A stretch of DNA of 64,000 bases from JAMIFN01 sp964544605 (GTDB taxonomy: Bacteria > Pseudomonadota > Gammaproteobacteria > Burkholderiales > Burkholderiaceae_C). The DNA lies in NCBI GenBank assembly GCA_964544605.1, contig CAZJBX010000011.1:1-64000 (forward strand). The letters are read 5' to 3'. This document shows, in pieces, positions 8,954 through 17,894 of this stretch (position 1 is its first letter; each line of letters opens with the position of its first letter). The notes below the pieces were generated by a model that was given only the letters and a program-made list of their open reading frames with translations, was not told the DNA's origin and did no database searches. A program made the position numbers and the translations under genes.

Positions 8954-10282
8954 CTATCGAATCTGCCGCAGGCTCAGCGCCTTGGTTTCTGGTGCGCTGA
9001 ACAAGGCCCAGAGCGTGAGCAGGCCATTGAAGGCCAAATAGATGCCCACGCCTTGCAAGCCCCATAAGCTGTTGATTTCCAGCGCGACGATGGTGGGTAT
9101 GGACGCGCCAACGATGGCCGAGAGGTTGTAGGCCAAAGACGCGCCAGAGTAGCGCACTTCAGTAGGAAAAAGCTCAGGCAAATAAGCCGCCATAGGGCCA
9201 AAGGTGCAGCCCATCAGCACCATGCCGATGAGGATGAAGTTAAACACACTGGCGGGCGTGCCTGCCGCCAGCAGGGCGGGCATGGCCAAACCAAAAGCGA
9301 TGATGGCGGCGGTAACAAACAGCAACCAGCGGCGGCGGCCTACGGTATCGGCCAGCTTGCCCGCAATGCTGATGAAAACCCCAAAGACGATGGCGCCGAT
9401 GAGCAAAATGCCAGTGAAGGTATTGGCCGGTATGCCCAGGCCGAGGGGGTGGCCCGCCTCAGACAAAGCCGCTGGGCTTTTGGAATACACCTGCACAAAA
9501 GCCGTCATCAAATAAAAGATGACATAGGTGGTGGACATGATGAAAATGCCCTGCAACAAGGCCACACTGTGGTTTTTGAACACGCTGATGACAGGGGCAT
9601 TTTGGGTTTTCCCCTTGGCTTCTACTTCTTCAAACACCTCGCTCTCATGCAGGGTCAGGCGCACATAAAGGCCAACGGCCACCAGCACCACAGAGAGCAG
9701 AAAAGGAATACGCCAAGCCCAAGCCACCAAAGCCTCGTGGCCAAGGTAATGGCTCACCAGCCAAAACACACCATTGGCGGCAAAAAGGCCAATGGGCGCG
9801 CCCAGTTGTGGGAAAGAGCCGAACCAGCCGCGCTTGCCCTCAGGCGCATTTTCAGTGGCGACCAAGGCCGCCCCGCCCCATTCACCGCCCAAGCCTATGC
9901 CTTGGCCGATGCGAAATAGACACAGCAGCAGCGGCGCGGCCAGGCCAATTTGTTCATAAGTGGGCAGCAGGCCAATGGCGACGGTGGACACGCCCATCGT
10001 CAGCAAAGAGGCCACCAAAGTGCGTTTGCGGCCAATTTTGTCGCCAAAGTGACCGAACAAAGCCGAGCCAAAGGGCCGCGCCAGAAAAGCCAAGGCCAAA
10101 GTTGAAAGCGCCAACAGCGTGGCGGCATGGCCATCGCCCTTGGGGAAGAAGGCCGTGTTGAACACCAACACCGCCGCCGCAGCGTAGATGTAGTAGTCGT
10201 AGAACTCAATCGCCGTGCCGACCAAAGAGGCGACAAGGACTTTGCTGGCGGAATTGCGGGGCTGGGCGGTGGCAGTGCTCAT
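8954..10282 (-). CDS. MFS transporter, metabolite:H+ symporter (MHS) family
   Basis: A 442-residue inner-membrane protein with about 12 hydrophobic helices. The N-terminal VGTAIEFYDYYIYAAAAVLV and the loop GHFGDKIGRKRTL are characteristic of the MHS group (ProP, KgtP, ShiA, citrate carriers). GGEWGGAALVATENAP is a further family hallmark. The substrate cannot be assigned, but organic acids are usual. The start was taken at MSTATAQPRN; the frame is open 37 codons further upstream, but that segment is Pro-rich and not membrane-like. No clear ribosome site is seen. The gene is divergent from ribF across a 256-base interval. Confidence 0.88.
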   Translation of the reverse strand: MSTATAQPRNSASKVLVASLVGTAIEFYDYYIYAAAAVLVFNTAFFPKGDGHAATLLALSTLALAFLARPFGSALFGHFGDKIGRKRTLVASLLTMGVSTVAIGLLPTYEQIGLAAPLLLCLFRIGQGIGLGGEWGGAALVATENAPEGKRGWFGSFPQLGAPIGLFAANGVFWLVSHYLGHEALVAWAWRIPFLLSVVLVAVGLYVRLTLHESEVFEEVEAKGKTQNAPVISVFKNHSVALLQGIFIMSTTYVIFYLMTAFVQVYSKSPAALSEAGHPLGLGIPANTFTGILLIGAIVFGVFISIAGKLADTVGRRRWLLFVTAAIIAFGLAMPALLAAGTPASVFNFILIGMVLMGCTFGPMAAYLPELFPTEVRYSGASLAYNLSAIVGASIPTIVALEINSLWGLQGVGIYLAFNGLLTLWALFSAPETKALSLRQIR

Positions 10283-10408
10283 GCTGGGCTTTGTGGGGGC
10301 TAAAGGAAGGGCCAGAGACTGGCCGCCCAGAATAATAGCGGTTTTGTGTTGGGGCGCTGGCGGCGGCAGGCGCAGCCCAACAAACCCCGTCATTGCAGTG
10401 ACTCAGTA

Positions 10409-10430
10409 GGGGCGTTGCATGCAACGCCCC
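10409..10430. repeat. 22-bp perfect palindrome of the GTAGGGGC type
   Basis: GGGGCGTTGCA at 10409-10419 is followed directly by its exact reverse complement, with GTA on the left flank and CAC on the right. A similar element with the GCCCCTAC end lies at 59806-59829. The pattern matches short palindromes dispersed between genes in many bacteria. It is not followed by a T run, so it is not a classical terminator. Confidence 0.85.
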
Positions 10431-10468
10431 CACAAGAATGTGCGCAGCTCAGCAAACCCCCAGGCTTC

Positions 10469-10474
10469 TATAAT
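10469..10474 (+). promoter_or_regulatory. Candidate -10 box for ribF-ileS
   Basis: A perfect TATAAT lies 64 bases before the ribF ATG. No convincing -35 box is visible 16-18 bases upstream, so this is a partial promoter call. Confidence 0.5.
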
Positions 10475-10538
10475 CAGACCCTTTGCCCTTGGGCGGCTGG
10501 CTGGCCGCTTTTGCCCTTTAGAAGAAGTCGCGCTTGAG

Positions 10539-11666
10539 ATGAAGGTTTTTCGTGGTTTGCAAGCGGCAGCCCTGCGGGAGCTGGCTGGCGGTTGCGCTTT
10601 AACAATCGGTAATTTTGATGGCGTGCACCGTGGCCATCAGGCCATGATTGCGCTGCTGCGCGGCGAGGCCCAGCACCGTGGTTTAAAGACCTGCGCCCTG
10701 ACTTTTGAGCCACACCCGAAAGACTTTTTCGCGCGGCAACTGGGCAAGCCTGAGCTGGCCCCAGCCCGCATTTCCACCCTGCGCGATAAGCTCGATGAGC
10801 TCAAGCGCAGCGGCTTGGATGTGGTGGTGGTGATGCCCTTTAACGCAGCCTTGGCAGCCATGCCGCCAGCCGCTTTTGTAGAGGACATTTTGCTGCGCGG
10901 GCTGAACACCAAGTATTTGCTGGTGGGCGATGACTTCCGCTTTGGCGCCAAGCGCGCGGGCGATTTTGCGTTTTTGCACCAGTCGGGCATGGCGCTGGGC
11001 TTTGATGTGGCCCGTATGAACAGCTATGAGATTGCTTGGTCACACAGCGGCGGACACAGTGGCACGGGGCTTTCTACCCTGCCCGCTGGCCCCTTTGCCG
11101 TGGGCCTTCCGGTAGGGCCGTTTCAAGGCTTGCGGGTGTCCAGCTCGGCCGTGCGTGAGGCTTTGGCTGCTGGCCGCATGGCCGATGCCGCCAAGCTGCT
11201 GGGCCGCCCTTACGCCGTCAGCGGCCATGTGGTGCATGGCGCCAAGTTGGGGCGTGAGCTGGGCAAATGCGCGGCGCGTGAGCACGGCTTTGCCACGCTG
11301 AATTTGCGCTTCAGTGGCCACCACCACCGCTGGCAGCCTGCGGCGCAAGGGATTTTTGCGGTGCAGGTGCATGGCCTGGATGCCCAGCCCCTGCAAGGCG
11401 TGGCCAATTTTGGCACCCGCCCCGCCATTGACCCCAGCGATGTGAACGGTGGCCGCGTGCTGCTGGAGACCCATGTGCTGGACTGGCCCACCCACCTGCC
11501 ACGCTACCACGGCTATGGGCAGGTGATACGAGTGGAGCTGCTGCGCAAGCTGCACGATGAATTGAAATACGACGGCCTAGAGGCCCTGACCGCAGGCATA
11601 GAGGCCGATTGCACGGCGGCGCGGCAGTTTTTTGCCAGCCACGGGGCTGTGCCCACCAACCCTTGA
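10539..11666 (+). CDS. ribF: Bifunctional riboflavin kinase / FAD synthetase
   Basis: Phosphorylates riboflavin to FMN and adenylates FMN to FAD. The N-terminal nucleotidyltransferase has TIGNFDGVHRGHQ (22-34) and LTFEPHPKDFF; the C-terminal flavokinase has SGHVVHGAKLGREL and the ligand motif GFATLNLRF. At 375 residues it is longer than the usual 310 or so. A Gly/Pro-rich insert of about 30 residues (167-197) lies just before RVSSSAVREAL, and a small insert precedes GFATLNL; the latter resembles Comamonadaceae homologues as I recall them. The start was set at MKVFRGLQAA; the frame is open 40 codons upstream but unlike the family there. ileS follows after 45 bases. Confidence 0.93.
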   Translation: MKVFRGLQAAALRELAGGCALTIGNFDGVHRGHQAMIALLRGEAQHRGLKTCALTFEPHPKDFFARQLGKPELAPARISTLRDKLDELKRSGLDVVVVMPFNAALAAMPPAAFVEDILLRGLNTKYLLVGDDFRFGAKRAGDFAFLHQSGMALGFDVARMNSYEIAWSHSGGHSGTGLSTLPAGPFAVGLPVGPFQGLRVSSSAVREALAAGRMADAAKLLGRPYAVSGHVVHGAKLGRELGKCAAREHGFATLNLRFSGHHHRWQPAAQGIFAVQVHGLDAQPLQGVANFGTRPAIDPSDVNGGRVLLETHVLDWPTHLPRYHGYGQVIRVELLRKLHDELKYDGLEALTAGIEADCTAARQFFASHGAVPTNP

Positions 11667-11711
11667 ACGATGTTTGCAAGGCGCTGGCCTTGCTGAAAGA
11701 GCGATAAAGCC

Positions 11712-14588
11712 ATGGATTTTTCTAAAACCTTGAATCTGCCCGATACCGAATTCCCCATGCGCGGCAATTTGCCCCAGCGCGAACCTGAGTGGGTGAAAGA
11801 GTGGGAGGCCAAGGGGGTGTACAAGCAGCTACGGGCCGCCCGCCAAGGTGCGCCCAAATTTGTGCTGCATGACGGCCCGCCCTATGCCAATGGCAACATT
11901 CACATTGGCCATGCGGTGAACAAGATTTTGAAAGACATGATTGTCAAATCGCGCCAGCTCATGGGCTTTGATGCGGCCTATATTCCGGGCTGGGACTGCC
12001 ACGGCCTGCCGATTGAGAACGCGATTGAGAAGATTCATGGCCGCAAGCTCAGCCGAGACGATATGCAGGCCAAAAGCCGCGCCTTTGCCACCGAGCAAAT
12101 TGACGGCCAGCGCGAAGACTTCAAACGCCTGGGCGTGCTGGGCGATTGGGACGACCCCTACCGCACCATGAACCCTGCGAATGAGGCCGCGCAACTGCGC
12201 ATCTTCAAGCGTGTCATCGAGCGCGGCTTTGTCTATCGTGGCCTCAAGCCCGTGTACTGGTGTTTTGATTGCGCCTCGTCTTTGGCCGAATTTGAAATTG
12301 AATACGCCGATAAAAAAAGCGACACCTTGGATGTGGCCTTTGAAGCCAACGACAGCACGGCGCTGGCGCAAGCCTTTGGCCTGAGCGCCCTGCCTGCGGG
12401 CAAAAGCGCTTTTGCCGTGATTTGGACCACCACGGCCTGGACGCTGCCGGGCAACCAAGCCCTGAATGCCCACCCTGAGCTGGACTACAGCTTGGTCGAT
12501 ACACCCCAAGGCGTGCTGCTGCTGGGCGCGAGTTTGGTAGAAAAATGCTTGGCACGCTACGGCGTAGAAGGCCAAGTGCTGGCCACCGCCAAGGGCGAGG
12601 TGCTGCGCGGGCAGCAGTTCCGCCACCCCTTGTTTGATGCCGCTGGCGCAGATGCGGGCGGCGCTTACAGCTACCGCCGCCTCTCGCCCCTGTATTTGGC
12701 CGATTATGTGAGCGACGGCGACGGCACGGGCATTGTGCATTCGGCCCCCGCCTATGGTGTGGATGACTTCAACTCCTGCATCGCCAACGGCCTGAAATAC
12801 GAGGCCATCTTGAACCCCGTGCAGGGCAGCGGCGTGTTTGCCGAAGAACTGCCCCTGTTCGGCGGCCTGCACATTTGGAAGGCCGTGCCCGTGATTTTGG
12901 ATGCCCTGCGCACCCAAGGCCGCCTGCTGGCCAGCGAGGGCTTGCAACACAGCTACCCGCACTGCTGGCGCCACAAAACGCCAGTGATTTACCGCGCGGC
13001 GGCGCAGTGGTTCATTCGCATGGATGAGGGCGAGGGCGTATTCACCCAAGACAAAGCGCCCAAAACCCTGCGCCAAACGGCGCTCGATGCGATTGAGCAA
13101 ACCGCCTTCTACCCTGAAAGCGGCAAGGCCCGCCTGCGCGACATGATTGCCGGCCGCCCCGATTGGTGCATCAGCCGCCAGCGCTCTTGGGGCGTGCCGA
13201 TTCCCTTCTTCATCCACAAAGACTCAGGCGAATTGCACCCGCGCACGCTGGCCATCATCGACCAAGCCGCCGATATGGTGGCAGCAGGCGGCGTAGAGGC
13301 TTGGAGCCGTGCCACGGCGCAAGACATTTTGGGCGCAGAAGATGCCCAGCACTACAGCAAGAGCACCGATATTTTGGAGGTCTGGTTCGACTCAGGCTCC
13401 ACCTTTGAGCATGTGCTGCGCGGCTCACACAAAGGCGCGGCGCACGAGGCCGGCCCCGAGGCCGATTTGTATTTGGAAGGCCATGACCAACACCGTGGCT
13501 GGTTCCACAGCTCTTTGCTACTGGCCTGCGCCCTGTATGACCGCGCGCCCTACAAAGCCCTGCTGACCCACGGCTTCACCGTGGATGGCAAGGGCCGCAA
13601 AATGAGCAAAAGCGTGGGCAATGTGATTGCACCGCAAGAGGTCAGCGGCAAAATGGGCGCAGAAATCATTCGCCTGTGGGTGGCCGCCACCGATTACTCT
13701 GGCGATTTGGGCATTGACGACAAAATCCTCGCCCGCGTGGTCGATGCCTACCGCCGCATCCGCAACACCCTGCGCTTTTTGCTGGCCAACACCAGCGATT
13801 TTGACTTTGGCACCGAGGCCGTCGCCTTTGAGGACATGCTGGAGCTTGACCGCTGGGCCGTGACCCGCAGCGCCGAGCTGCAAGCGCAAGTGCTGGCCCA
13901 CTACAACAGCTATGAATTCCACCCCGTCGTCAGCAAAATTCAACAGTTTTGCTCTGAGGACTTGGGCGGTTTTTACCTTGATGTGCTCAAAGACCGCCTC
14001 TACACCACAGGGGTGAAGTCGCAAGCCCGCCGCAGCGCGCAAACAGCCCTGCACCACATCACGCAAACCCTGCTGCGCTTGATGGCCCCCTTCCTCAGCT
14101 TCACCGCAGAAGAGGCTTGGGCCTTGGTCGGCAATGGGCCAAGCATATTCACCGCCTACAACACCGACTTTGACGCCCTGCTGCCTGGCGGCCTGCAAGC
14201 GCCTGAGCAGCAAACCCTGCTGGCGAAATGGCAACGCATTTTGACCCTGCGCGAGCGCGTGAACAAAGAAATTGAGCTGCTGCGCGAGGCCGGCCAAGTG
14301 AAGGCGAATTTGCAAGCCGAGGTCGCCGTGGCCGCCAGCGGCCAAACGCACACCGATTTGGCCAGCCTGGGCGATGAGCTGCGCTTTGCCCTCATCACTT
14401 CTGTGGCCCAGCTCACTCAGGCAGAGGGCGAAGAAACCCACATCAGCGTGCAGGCCACCAGCAAAAGCAAATGCGTGCGCTGCTGGCACTACACCGATGA
14501 TGTGCAGACCGAGGGCGAGCACGCGGGCCTGTGCGCCCGTTGCGAGAGCAACCTCTTTGGCGCGGGCGAGACGCGCCAGTTTGTGTAA
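11712..14588 (+). CDS. ileS: Isoleucyl-tRNA synthetase
   Basis: Class I aminoacyl-tRNA synthetase that charges tRNA-Ile and edits valine. At 958 residues it is the normal bacterial length. The HIGH motif is at 64-67 in GNIHIGHAVN and KMSKS at 630-634. The C-terminal zinc finger CVRC...CARC uses C921, C924, C941 and C944, as in the E. coli type. The CP1 editing domain lies between the two catalytic motifs. It follows ribF as in most proteobacteria. The lipoprotein signal peptidase gene lspA, which normally comes next, is absent; a minus-strand gene ends seven bases away. Confidence 0.98.
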   Translation: MDFSKTLNLPDTEFPMRGNLPQREPEWVKEWEAKGVYKQLRAARQGAPKFVLHDGPPYANGNIHIGHAVNKILKDMIVKSRQLMGFDAAYIPGWDCHGLPIENAIEKIHGRKLSRDDMQAKSRAFATEQIDGQREDFKRLGVLGDWDDPYRTMNPANEAAQLRIFKRVIERGFVYRGLKPVYWCFDCASSLAEFEIEYADKKSDTLDVAFEANDSTALAQAFGLSALPAGKSAFAVIWTTTAWTLPGNQALNAHPELDYSLVDTPQGVLLLGASLVEKCLARYGVEGQVLATAKGEVLRGQQFRHPLFDAAGADAGGAYSYRRLSPLYLADYVSDGDGTGIVHSAPAYGVDDFNSCIANGLKYEAILNPVQGSGVFAEELPLFGGLHIWKAVPVILDALRTQGRLLASEGLQHSYPHCWRHKTPVIYRAAAQWFIRMDEGEGVFTQDKAPKTLRQTALDAIEQTAFYPESGKARLRDMIAGRPDWCISRQRSWGVPIPFFIHKDSGELHPRTLAIIDQAADMVAAGGVEAWSRATAQDILGAEDAQHYSKSTDILEVWFDSGSTFEHVLRGSHKGAAHEAGPEADLYLEGHDQHRGWFHSSLLLACALYDRAPYKALLTHGFTVDGKGRKMSKSVGNVIAPQEVSGKMGAEIIRLWVAATDYSGDLGIDDKILARVVDAYRRIRNTLRFLLANTSDFDFGTEAVAFEDMLELDRWAVTRSAELQAQVLAHYNSYEFHPVVSKIQQFCSEDLGGFYLDVLKDRLYTTGVKSQARRSAQTALHHITQTLLRLMAPFLSFTAEEAWALVGNGPSIFTAYNTDFDALLPGGLQAPEQQTLLAKWQRILTLRERVNKEIELLREAGQVKANLQAEVAVAASGQTHTDLASLGDELRFALITSVAQLTQAEGEETHISVQATSKSKCVRCWHYTDDVQTEGEHAGLCARCESNLFGAGETRQFV

Positions 14589-14594
14589 CTAAAT

Positions 14595-14909
14595 CTATTT
14601 GGCGCTGGGCTTGGCCGTGGGCCTAGCCCCATAGCCATAGCCTTGGCAAGCGCCCGCATTCACCAGATTTTTGCATTCTTGCCGCAAGCGGCGTTCGCGC
14701 TGGGCGGGGGTTTCAGCGCCACTGCTGCTGTGGCGCAGGCGCGGCCGCTGGCAATGCTGCGGCTGGCTCTGCCCCGCTTCAAGGGCTTGGGCACAAGCGG
14801 TTTCGTTTTTGTTCTTGCGTTTGGGCTTTTGGGCCACGGCATCGCCGGCGTAAAAACTGCCTGCCAGCAAGAGGCCGAGCACCCAAGCCACCAAGGGCTG
14901 GGTTCGCAT
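14595..14909 (-). CDS. Small exported basic protein, unknown function
   Basis: A 104-residue product not recognised as a known family. Residues 1-26 form a signal peptide (MRTQPLVAWVLGLLLAGS, cleaved near AVAQ). The mature part is Lys/Arg/Gln-rich with four cysteines (TACAQAL, QHCQRP, QECKNL, GACQGY), which could form two disulfides in the periplasm. An AGGAG site precedes the ATG, and the start overlaps the stop of the upstream M48 protease gene as TGATG, so the two are translationally coupled. It is the last gene of the lemA-M48 unit and may be a partner or substrate of that protease. Confidence 0.72.
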   Translation of the reverse strand: MRTQPLVAWVLGLLLAGSFYAGDAVAQKPKRKNKNETACAQALEAGQSQPQHCQRPRLRHSSSGAETPAQRERRLRQECKNLVNAGACQGYGYGARPTAKPSAK

Positions 14910-16009
14910 CAGTGTTCTCCTGCATCCAATAAAAAAGGCAGGGGCTGGGAGCTGGCGAAGGGATTGACCCATTCGTTTTTCTCCACCCCTTCAGTCGGCT
15001 GCATGGCCGACATACGCCGACCATAAATGCGTTGGATGCGATTGTCCAGCGGCGGATGGGTTTGCAGGTGCTTTTGCACGGCCAACTCAGGCCCCACCAG
15101 CAGCATATGCTGCACGGCAGGGTGAATGGGGGTGAAGTGCAGGCCCTGGCGCTGCTGCTGCCACAGCACCTTGCGCAGGGTTTCACCCAAACCATCGCGG
15201 CTGCGGGTGTATTGCACGGCGCGGGCATCGGCCAAGTATTCGCGCTCGCGCGAGATGGCCGCCTTCATGATGCGTGCGGCCGTCCAACCCAGCCAGCCCG
15301 CCGCAATCAGCAAACTGCCCCAAATCGCCTGCGGGAAGTCCATCACATCATCATCGCCATAGGCCACGGCGTGGCCGAAGTTGTAGAGCAGCTCTAGGCC
15401 CAGCACCATGCCGGCCAAGCGCATATTCAGGCGCGTGTCGCCCTCGTAAATGTGGCTGAGTTCATGCGCCACCAAACCCATCATTTCCTCGCGGCTGAGG
15501 TAATCGAGCGCGCCTTGGGTCACACAAATGACGCTATCGCGATCGTCCCAGCCAGCGGCAAAGGCGTTGATGCTGTTGTCGCGCTCCAGCACATAGGCCG
15601 CAGGCGGGCGCATCCGTGCGGCAATCGCCAGCTCTTGCACAATATTGGTGAAGCGGATTTGCGCCGCATTCGCGCTGCTCACGCCACGGTTGTTTTCAAT
15701 GCGTTGGGCAGGCTTGGCCCCAATGCGTTTGGCCAATGCCACGCCGCCATCGGCCAAACGGCTCGATTCCAGCCACCAGCCGCCCAAGATATACATGAGG
15801 CTGAGCAGGGTGTTGGCGGTGAAAAAATAATGCGGCAGCAGCAAATCAAGCTGTGAAAAAGGCAGGCCCATGAACCAAGCCAAAGCCAACATGGGCAGCA
15901 GCAGGCCCACATTCACCAACACAATTTGCGCCGCAATGATGCCCGCAAACATCCACGACAAACGGCGCGATTGCGCCCGCGCCGCCCTTTGGTGTTCAAA
16001 AAAACGCAT
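14909..16009 (-). CDS. M48-family membrane zinc metalloprotease
   Basis: A 366-residue integral membrane protease. Two N-terminal hydrophobic hairpins (about 20-47 and 55-80) anchor it. The zinc-binding HELSH motif is at 182-186 in GLVAHELSHIYEGD, and the third ligand is the glutamate of SREREYLADARAVQYT. This resembles the Ste24/HtpX group that degrades misfolded membrane proteins. After the catalytic domain it ends with a hydrophilic tail. It sits directly downstream of a lemA gene, an arrangement repeated in many bacteria. The gene start is 46 bases from the lemA stop. Confidence 0.92.
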   Translation of the reverse strand: MRFFEHQRAARAQSRRLSWMFAGIIAAQIVLVNVGLLLPMLALAWFMGLPFSQLDLLLPHYFFTANTLLSLMYILGGWWLESSRLADGGVALAKRIGAKPAQRIENNRGVSSANAAQIRFTNIVQELAIAARMRPPAAYVLERDNSINAFAAGWDDRDSVICVTQGALDYLSREEMMGLVAHELSHIYEGDTRLNMRLAGMVLGLELLYNFGHAVAYGDDDVMDFPQAIWGSLLIAAGWLGWTAARIMKAAISREREYLADARAVQYTRSRDGLGETLRKVLWQQQRQGLHFTPIHPAVQHMLLVGPELAVQKHLQTHPPLDNRIQRIYGRRMSAMQPTEGVEKNEWVNPFASSQPLPFLLDAGEH

Positions 16010-16055
16010 GGGCCGCTAGCGCCTCAATGCCTGCCCTGTGCCGCTGCGCACGGGC

Positions 16056-16649
16056 TTAAAAAGAAACTTTGGGCGCTTGGCGCTCGGCCTCAGACTGGGT
16101 CGATTCCAGCATGGGCAACTCTGTAAAACCAAACAGCTTGCCGATGATGAGGTCGGGAAAGCTCAAGGCCGCGTTATTGAAGACCATGATGCTGTCGTTA
16201 TAGGCTTGGCGGGCAAAGCCAATGCGGTTTTCCGTGCTGGTCAGCTCCTCGTTGAGCTCACGCAGGGTGTGGTCGGCCTTCAACTCTGGGTAGCGCTCAT
16301 TCAGGGCCAGCAATTTGCCCAAGCTGGCGTGCAAGCCCAGCTCGGCGGTGTTGAGCTGTTTAATGGCTTCAGGGTTGGCGGGGTTTTGGCTCAAAGCGCC
16401 ACGGGCATTGTGGGCCTGACCACGGGCGGCAATCACGGCCTCAAGGGTTTCGCGCTCGTGGCTGAGGTATTTTTTAGCGGTTTCCACCAAATTGGGGATG
16501 AGGTCGTAGCGGCGCTTGAGCTGCACATCAATCTGTGCAAAGGCGTTTTTCACCTCATTCCTTTGGGCGATGAGGCCGTTGTAAGTGAACACCCCCCACA
16601 GCAAAAGGATGGCGAGGACGACTAGGCTAACAATCACTGGAATGGACAT
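16056..16649 (-). CDS. lemA: LemA family protein
   Basis: A 197-residue protein with one N-terminal membrane helix (about 3-20, VIVSLVVLAILLLWGVF), then YNGLIAQRNEVKNAFAQIDV and RYDLIPNLVETAKKY, the conserved LemA core. Topology predicts a short outer end and a cytoplasmic helical bundle. It is the first gene of a minus-strand unit with the M48 protease and a small exported protein. Family members usually travel with such proteases, but the biochemical role is unknown. It is the canonical short form, unlike the zinc-ribbon paralogue at 5150-6004. Confidence 0.93.
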   Translation of the reverse strand: MSIPVIVSLVVLAILLLWGVFTYNGLIAQRNEVKNAFAQIDVQLKRRYDLIPNLVETAKKYLSHERETLEAVIAARGQAHNARGALSQNPANPEAIKQLNTAELGLHASLGKLLALNERYPELKADHTLRELNEELTSTENRIGFARQAYNDSIMVFNNAALSFPDLIIGKLFGFTELPMLESTQSEAERQAPKVSF

Positions 16650-16728
16650 AGGACCTCAATAGAGAAGCAAAAAGAATGTGCAATTGTGAGCAATTTTCAC
16701 GCCAAAACAGCTTCATCCACCATCGCGG

Positions 16729-17028
16729 CTATTCGCTGTAATGCACCAGTGTCTCACCCGGGCGAATCATATTGAGGTCGTAGCGGGCGTGCTCTTCCAC
16801 AATCTCAAGGCCATTGCGCAGGTCGTCAATCTCGGCCTCAAGCTGCTGGTTGTGGGTTTGCGCCTCGGTGTTGGCCGCCTCAATTTGCGCCAACTGAGTT
16901 TGCAATTGCGCAATTTCAAAACGGTTGTGCGGCCCCACGCCCGCCTGCCACAGCAAGCGCAGCAAGAAGAAACAAAACAGCAAAAAGACCAGCAAGCTGG
17001 GCCAGAGGCTTACTTTTTCGTCTCGCAT
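16729..17028 (-). CDS. ftsB: Cell division protein FtsB
   Basis: A 99-residue bitopic septum protein. A short cytoplasmic stretch precedes a membrane helix at about 10-28 (LLVFLLFCFFLLRLLW), then a leucine-zipper coiled coil (about 34-75, EIAQLQTQLAQIEAANTEAQ) and a conserved tail ending ARYDLNMIRPGETLVHY. The MIRPGE-type tail is the family signature. FtsB joins FtsL and FtsQ at the divisome. In many relatives it follows eno; here eno is not adjacent and the gene appears to be monocistronic. Confidence 0.93.
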   Translation of the reverse strand: MRDEKVSLWPSLLVFLLFCFFLLRLLWQAGVGPHNRFEIAQLQTQLAQIEAANTEAQTHNQQLEAEIDDLRNGLEIVEEHARYDLNMIRPGETLVHYSE

Positions 17029-17128
17029 GGGCGCTCTCTTTTAAGGGGTGAAACAAAATGCAATAGGGGCATTATGGTAGCGGATTTCTGCCCTCAAGCA
17101 TTCGAGCCGACGCAGGCTACTGCCTGCG

Positions 17129-17866
17129 TTAAGCGCAGCGCTCTTGAAAATGAAAGCCCTGCTCCAGCTCAGGCTTGATGATTTGAAAGTAAGGCGAAAT
17201 ATCAAAATCGCGGGGCACAAAAAGGCTGTAGTCGCGCATGGCACGGTGGGTTTCCTCACAGGGGTGGCAATCTGCTGTGCGGTTGGGCAGCACCGGGTAA
17301 TGCACCGTATAAAACGCCTGAATAATCAAGGTCGAACAAATGGCGCGGCTGGGGTCGCCACTGCCCAAATTCATCATGGGCCTGCGCCAAGCCTGTGGCA
17401 GTGGCGGGGTGGGCAGCAGGTAACGCGCCAAATCATAGATATTGCGCAAGTCATAACGGTCGCCCAAACGCCCAATGGCATAGCCCGTGATACTGCGCAA
17501 CTGCACCTCACTCAAGCCCACAGGGCGGCAAATGCGGGCTGGCAGCCCTCGGTATTGCGCCAGGCCCACACTGCGCACGCCCTCTTGGATGTCGGCCTCA
17601 ATAAAACAATGCTCAACGGGCACGCTATCGCCTTTGCGTTGTTGTAAGTGCTCGCCCACATACAGGCTAGAGTGCGACCAGGTGGACTGCGTGAGGTATT
17701 TCACTGCGCCAGAAATGCGGCTATTGCCCTCTATCAAAAGCACATCGCCGGGGCGCAAATGGGCGGCTAAAGCGGCTTCATCGCTGCGGGGCGCGGCCAC
17801 CCGATGCGACACATCTTGACTGAGGTATTTGGCAATTGATTGCCCAAAAAACGCCCGCAAGCCCAT
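17129..17866 (-). CDS. YiiX-like permuted NlpC/P60 cysteine hydrolase
   Basis: A 245-residue protein of the permuted papain-like amidase group (YiiX/YaeF type). The catalytic pair appears in reversed order, as expected for permuted members: His65 in STWSHSSLYVG comes first and Cys177 in SRAICSTLIIQAF later. The RPGDVLLIEG block (38-47) opens the domain. Proposed substrates in this fold are lipids or amide bonds in cell-wall peptides; none can be assigned here. No clear signal peptide is visible, so a cytoplasmic or membrane-face location is likely. It ends downstream of ccsB on the same strand, 28 bases away. Confidence 0.85.
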   Translation of the reverse strand: MGLRAFFGQSIAKYLSQDVSHRVAAPRSDEAALAAHLRPGDVLLIEGNSRISGAVKYLTQSTWSHSSLYVGEHLQQRKGDSVPVEHCFIEADIQEGVRSVGLAQYRGLPARICRPVGLSEVQLRSITGYAIGRLGDRYDLRNIYDLARYLLPTPPLPQAWRRPMMNLGSGDPSRAICSTLIIQAFYTVHYPVLPNRTADCHPCEETHRAMRDYSLFVPRDFDISPYFQIIKPELEQGFHFQERCA

Positions 17867-17894
17867 ACTTTTTCTGCCCCCTCGCCCCCTGCCA

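Noticed and set aside
11829..13217. Minus-strand frame of 462 codons inside ileS
   Set aside because: It is antisense to well-conserved ileS motifs and has no family features.
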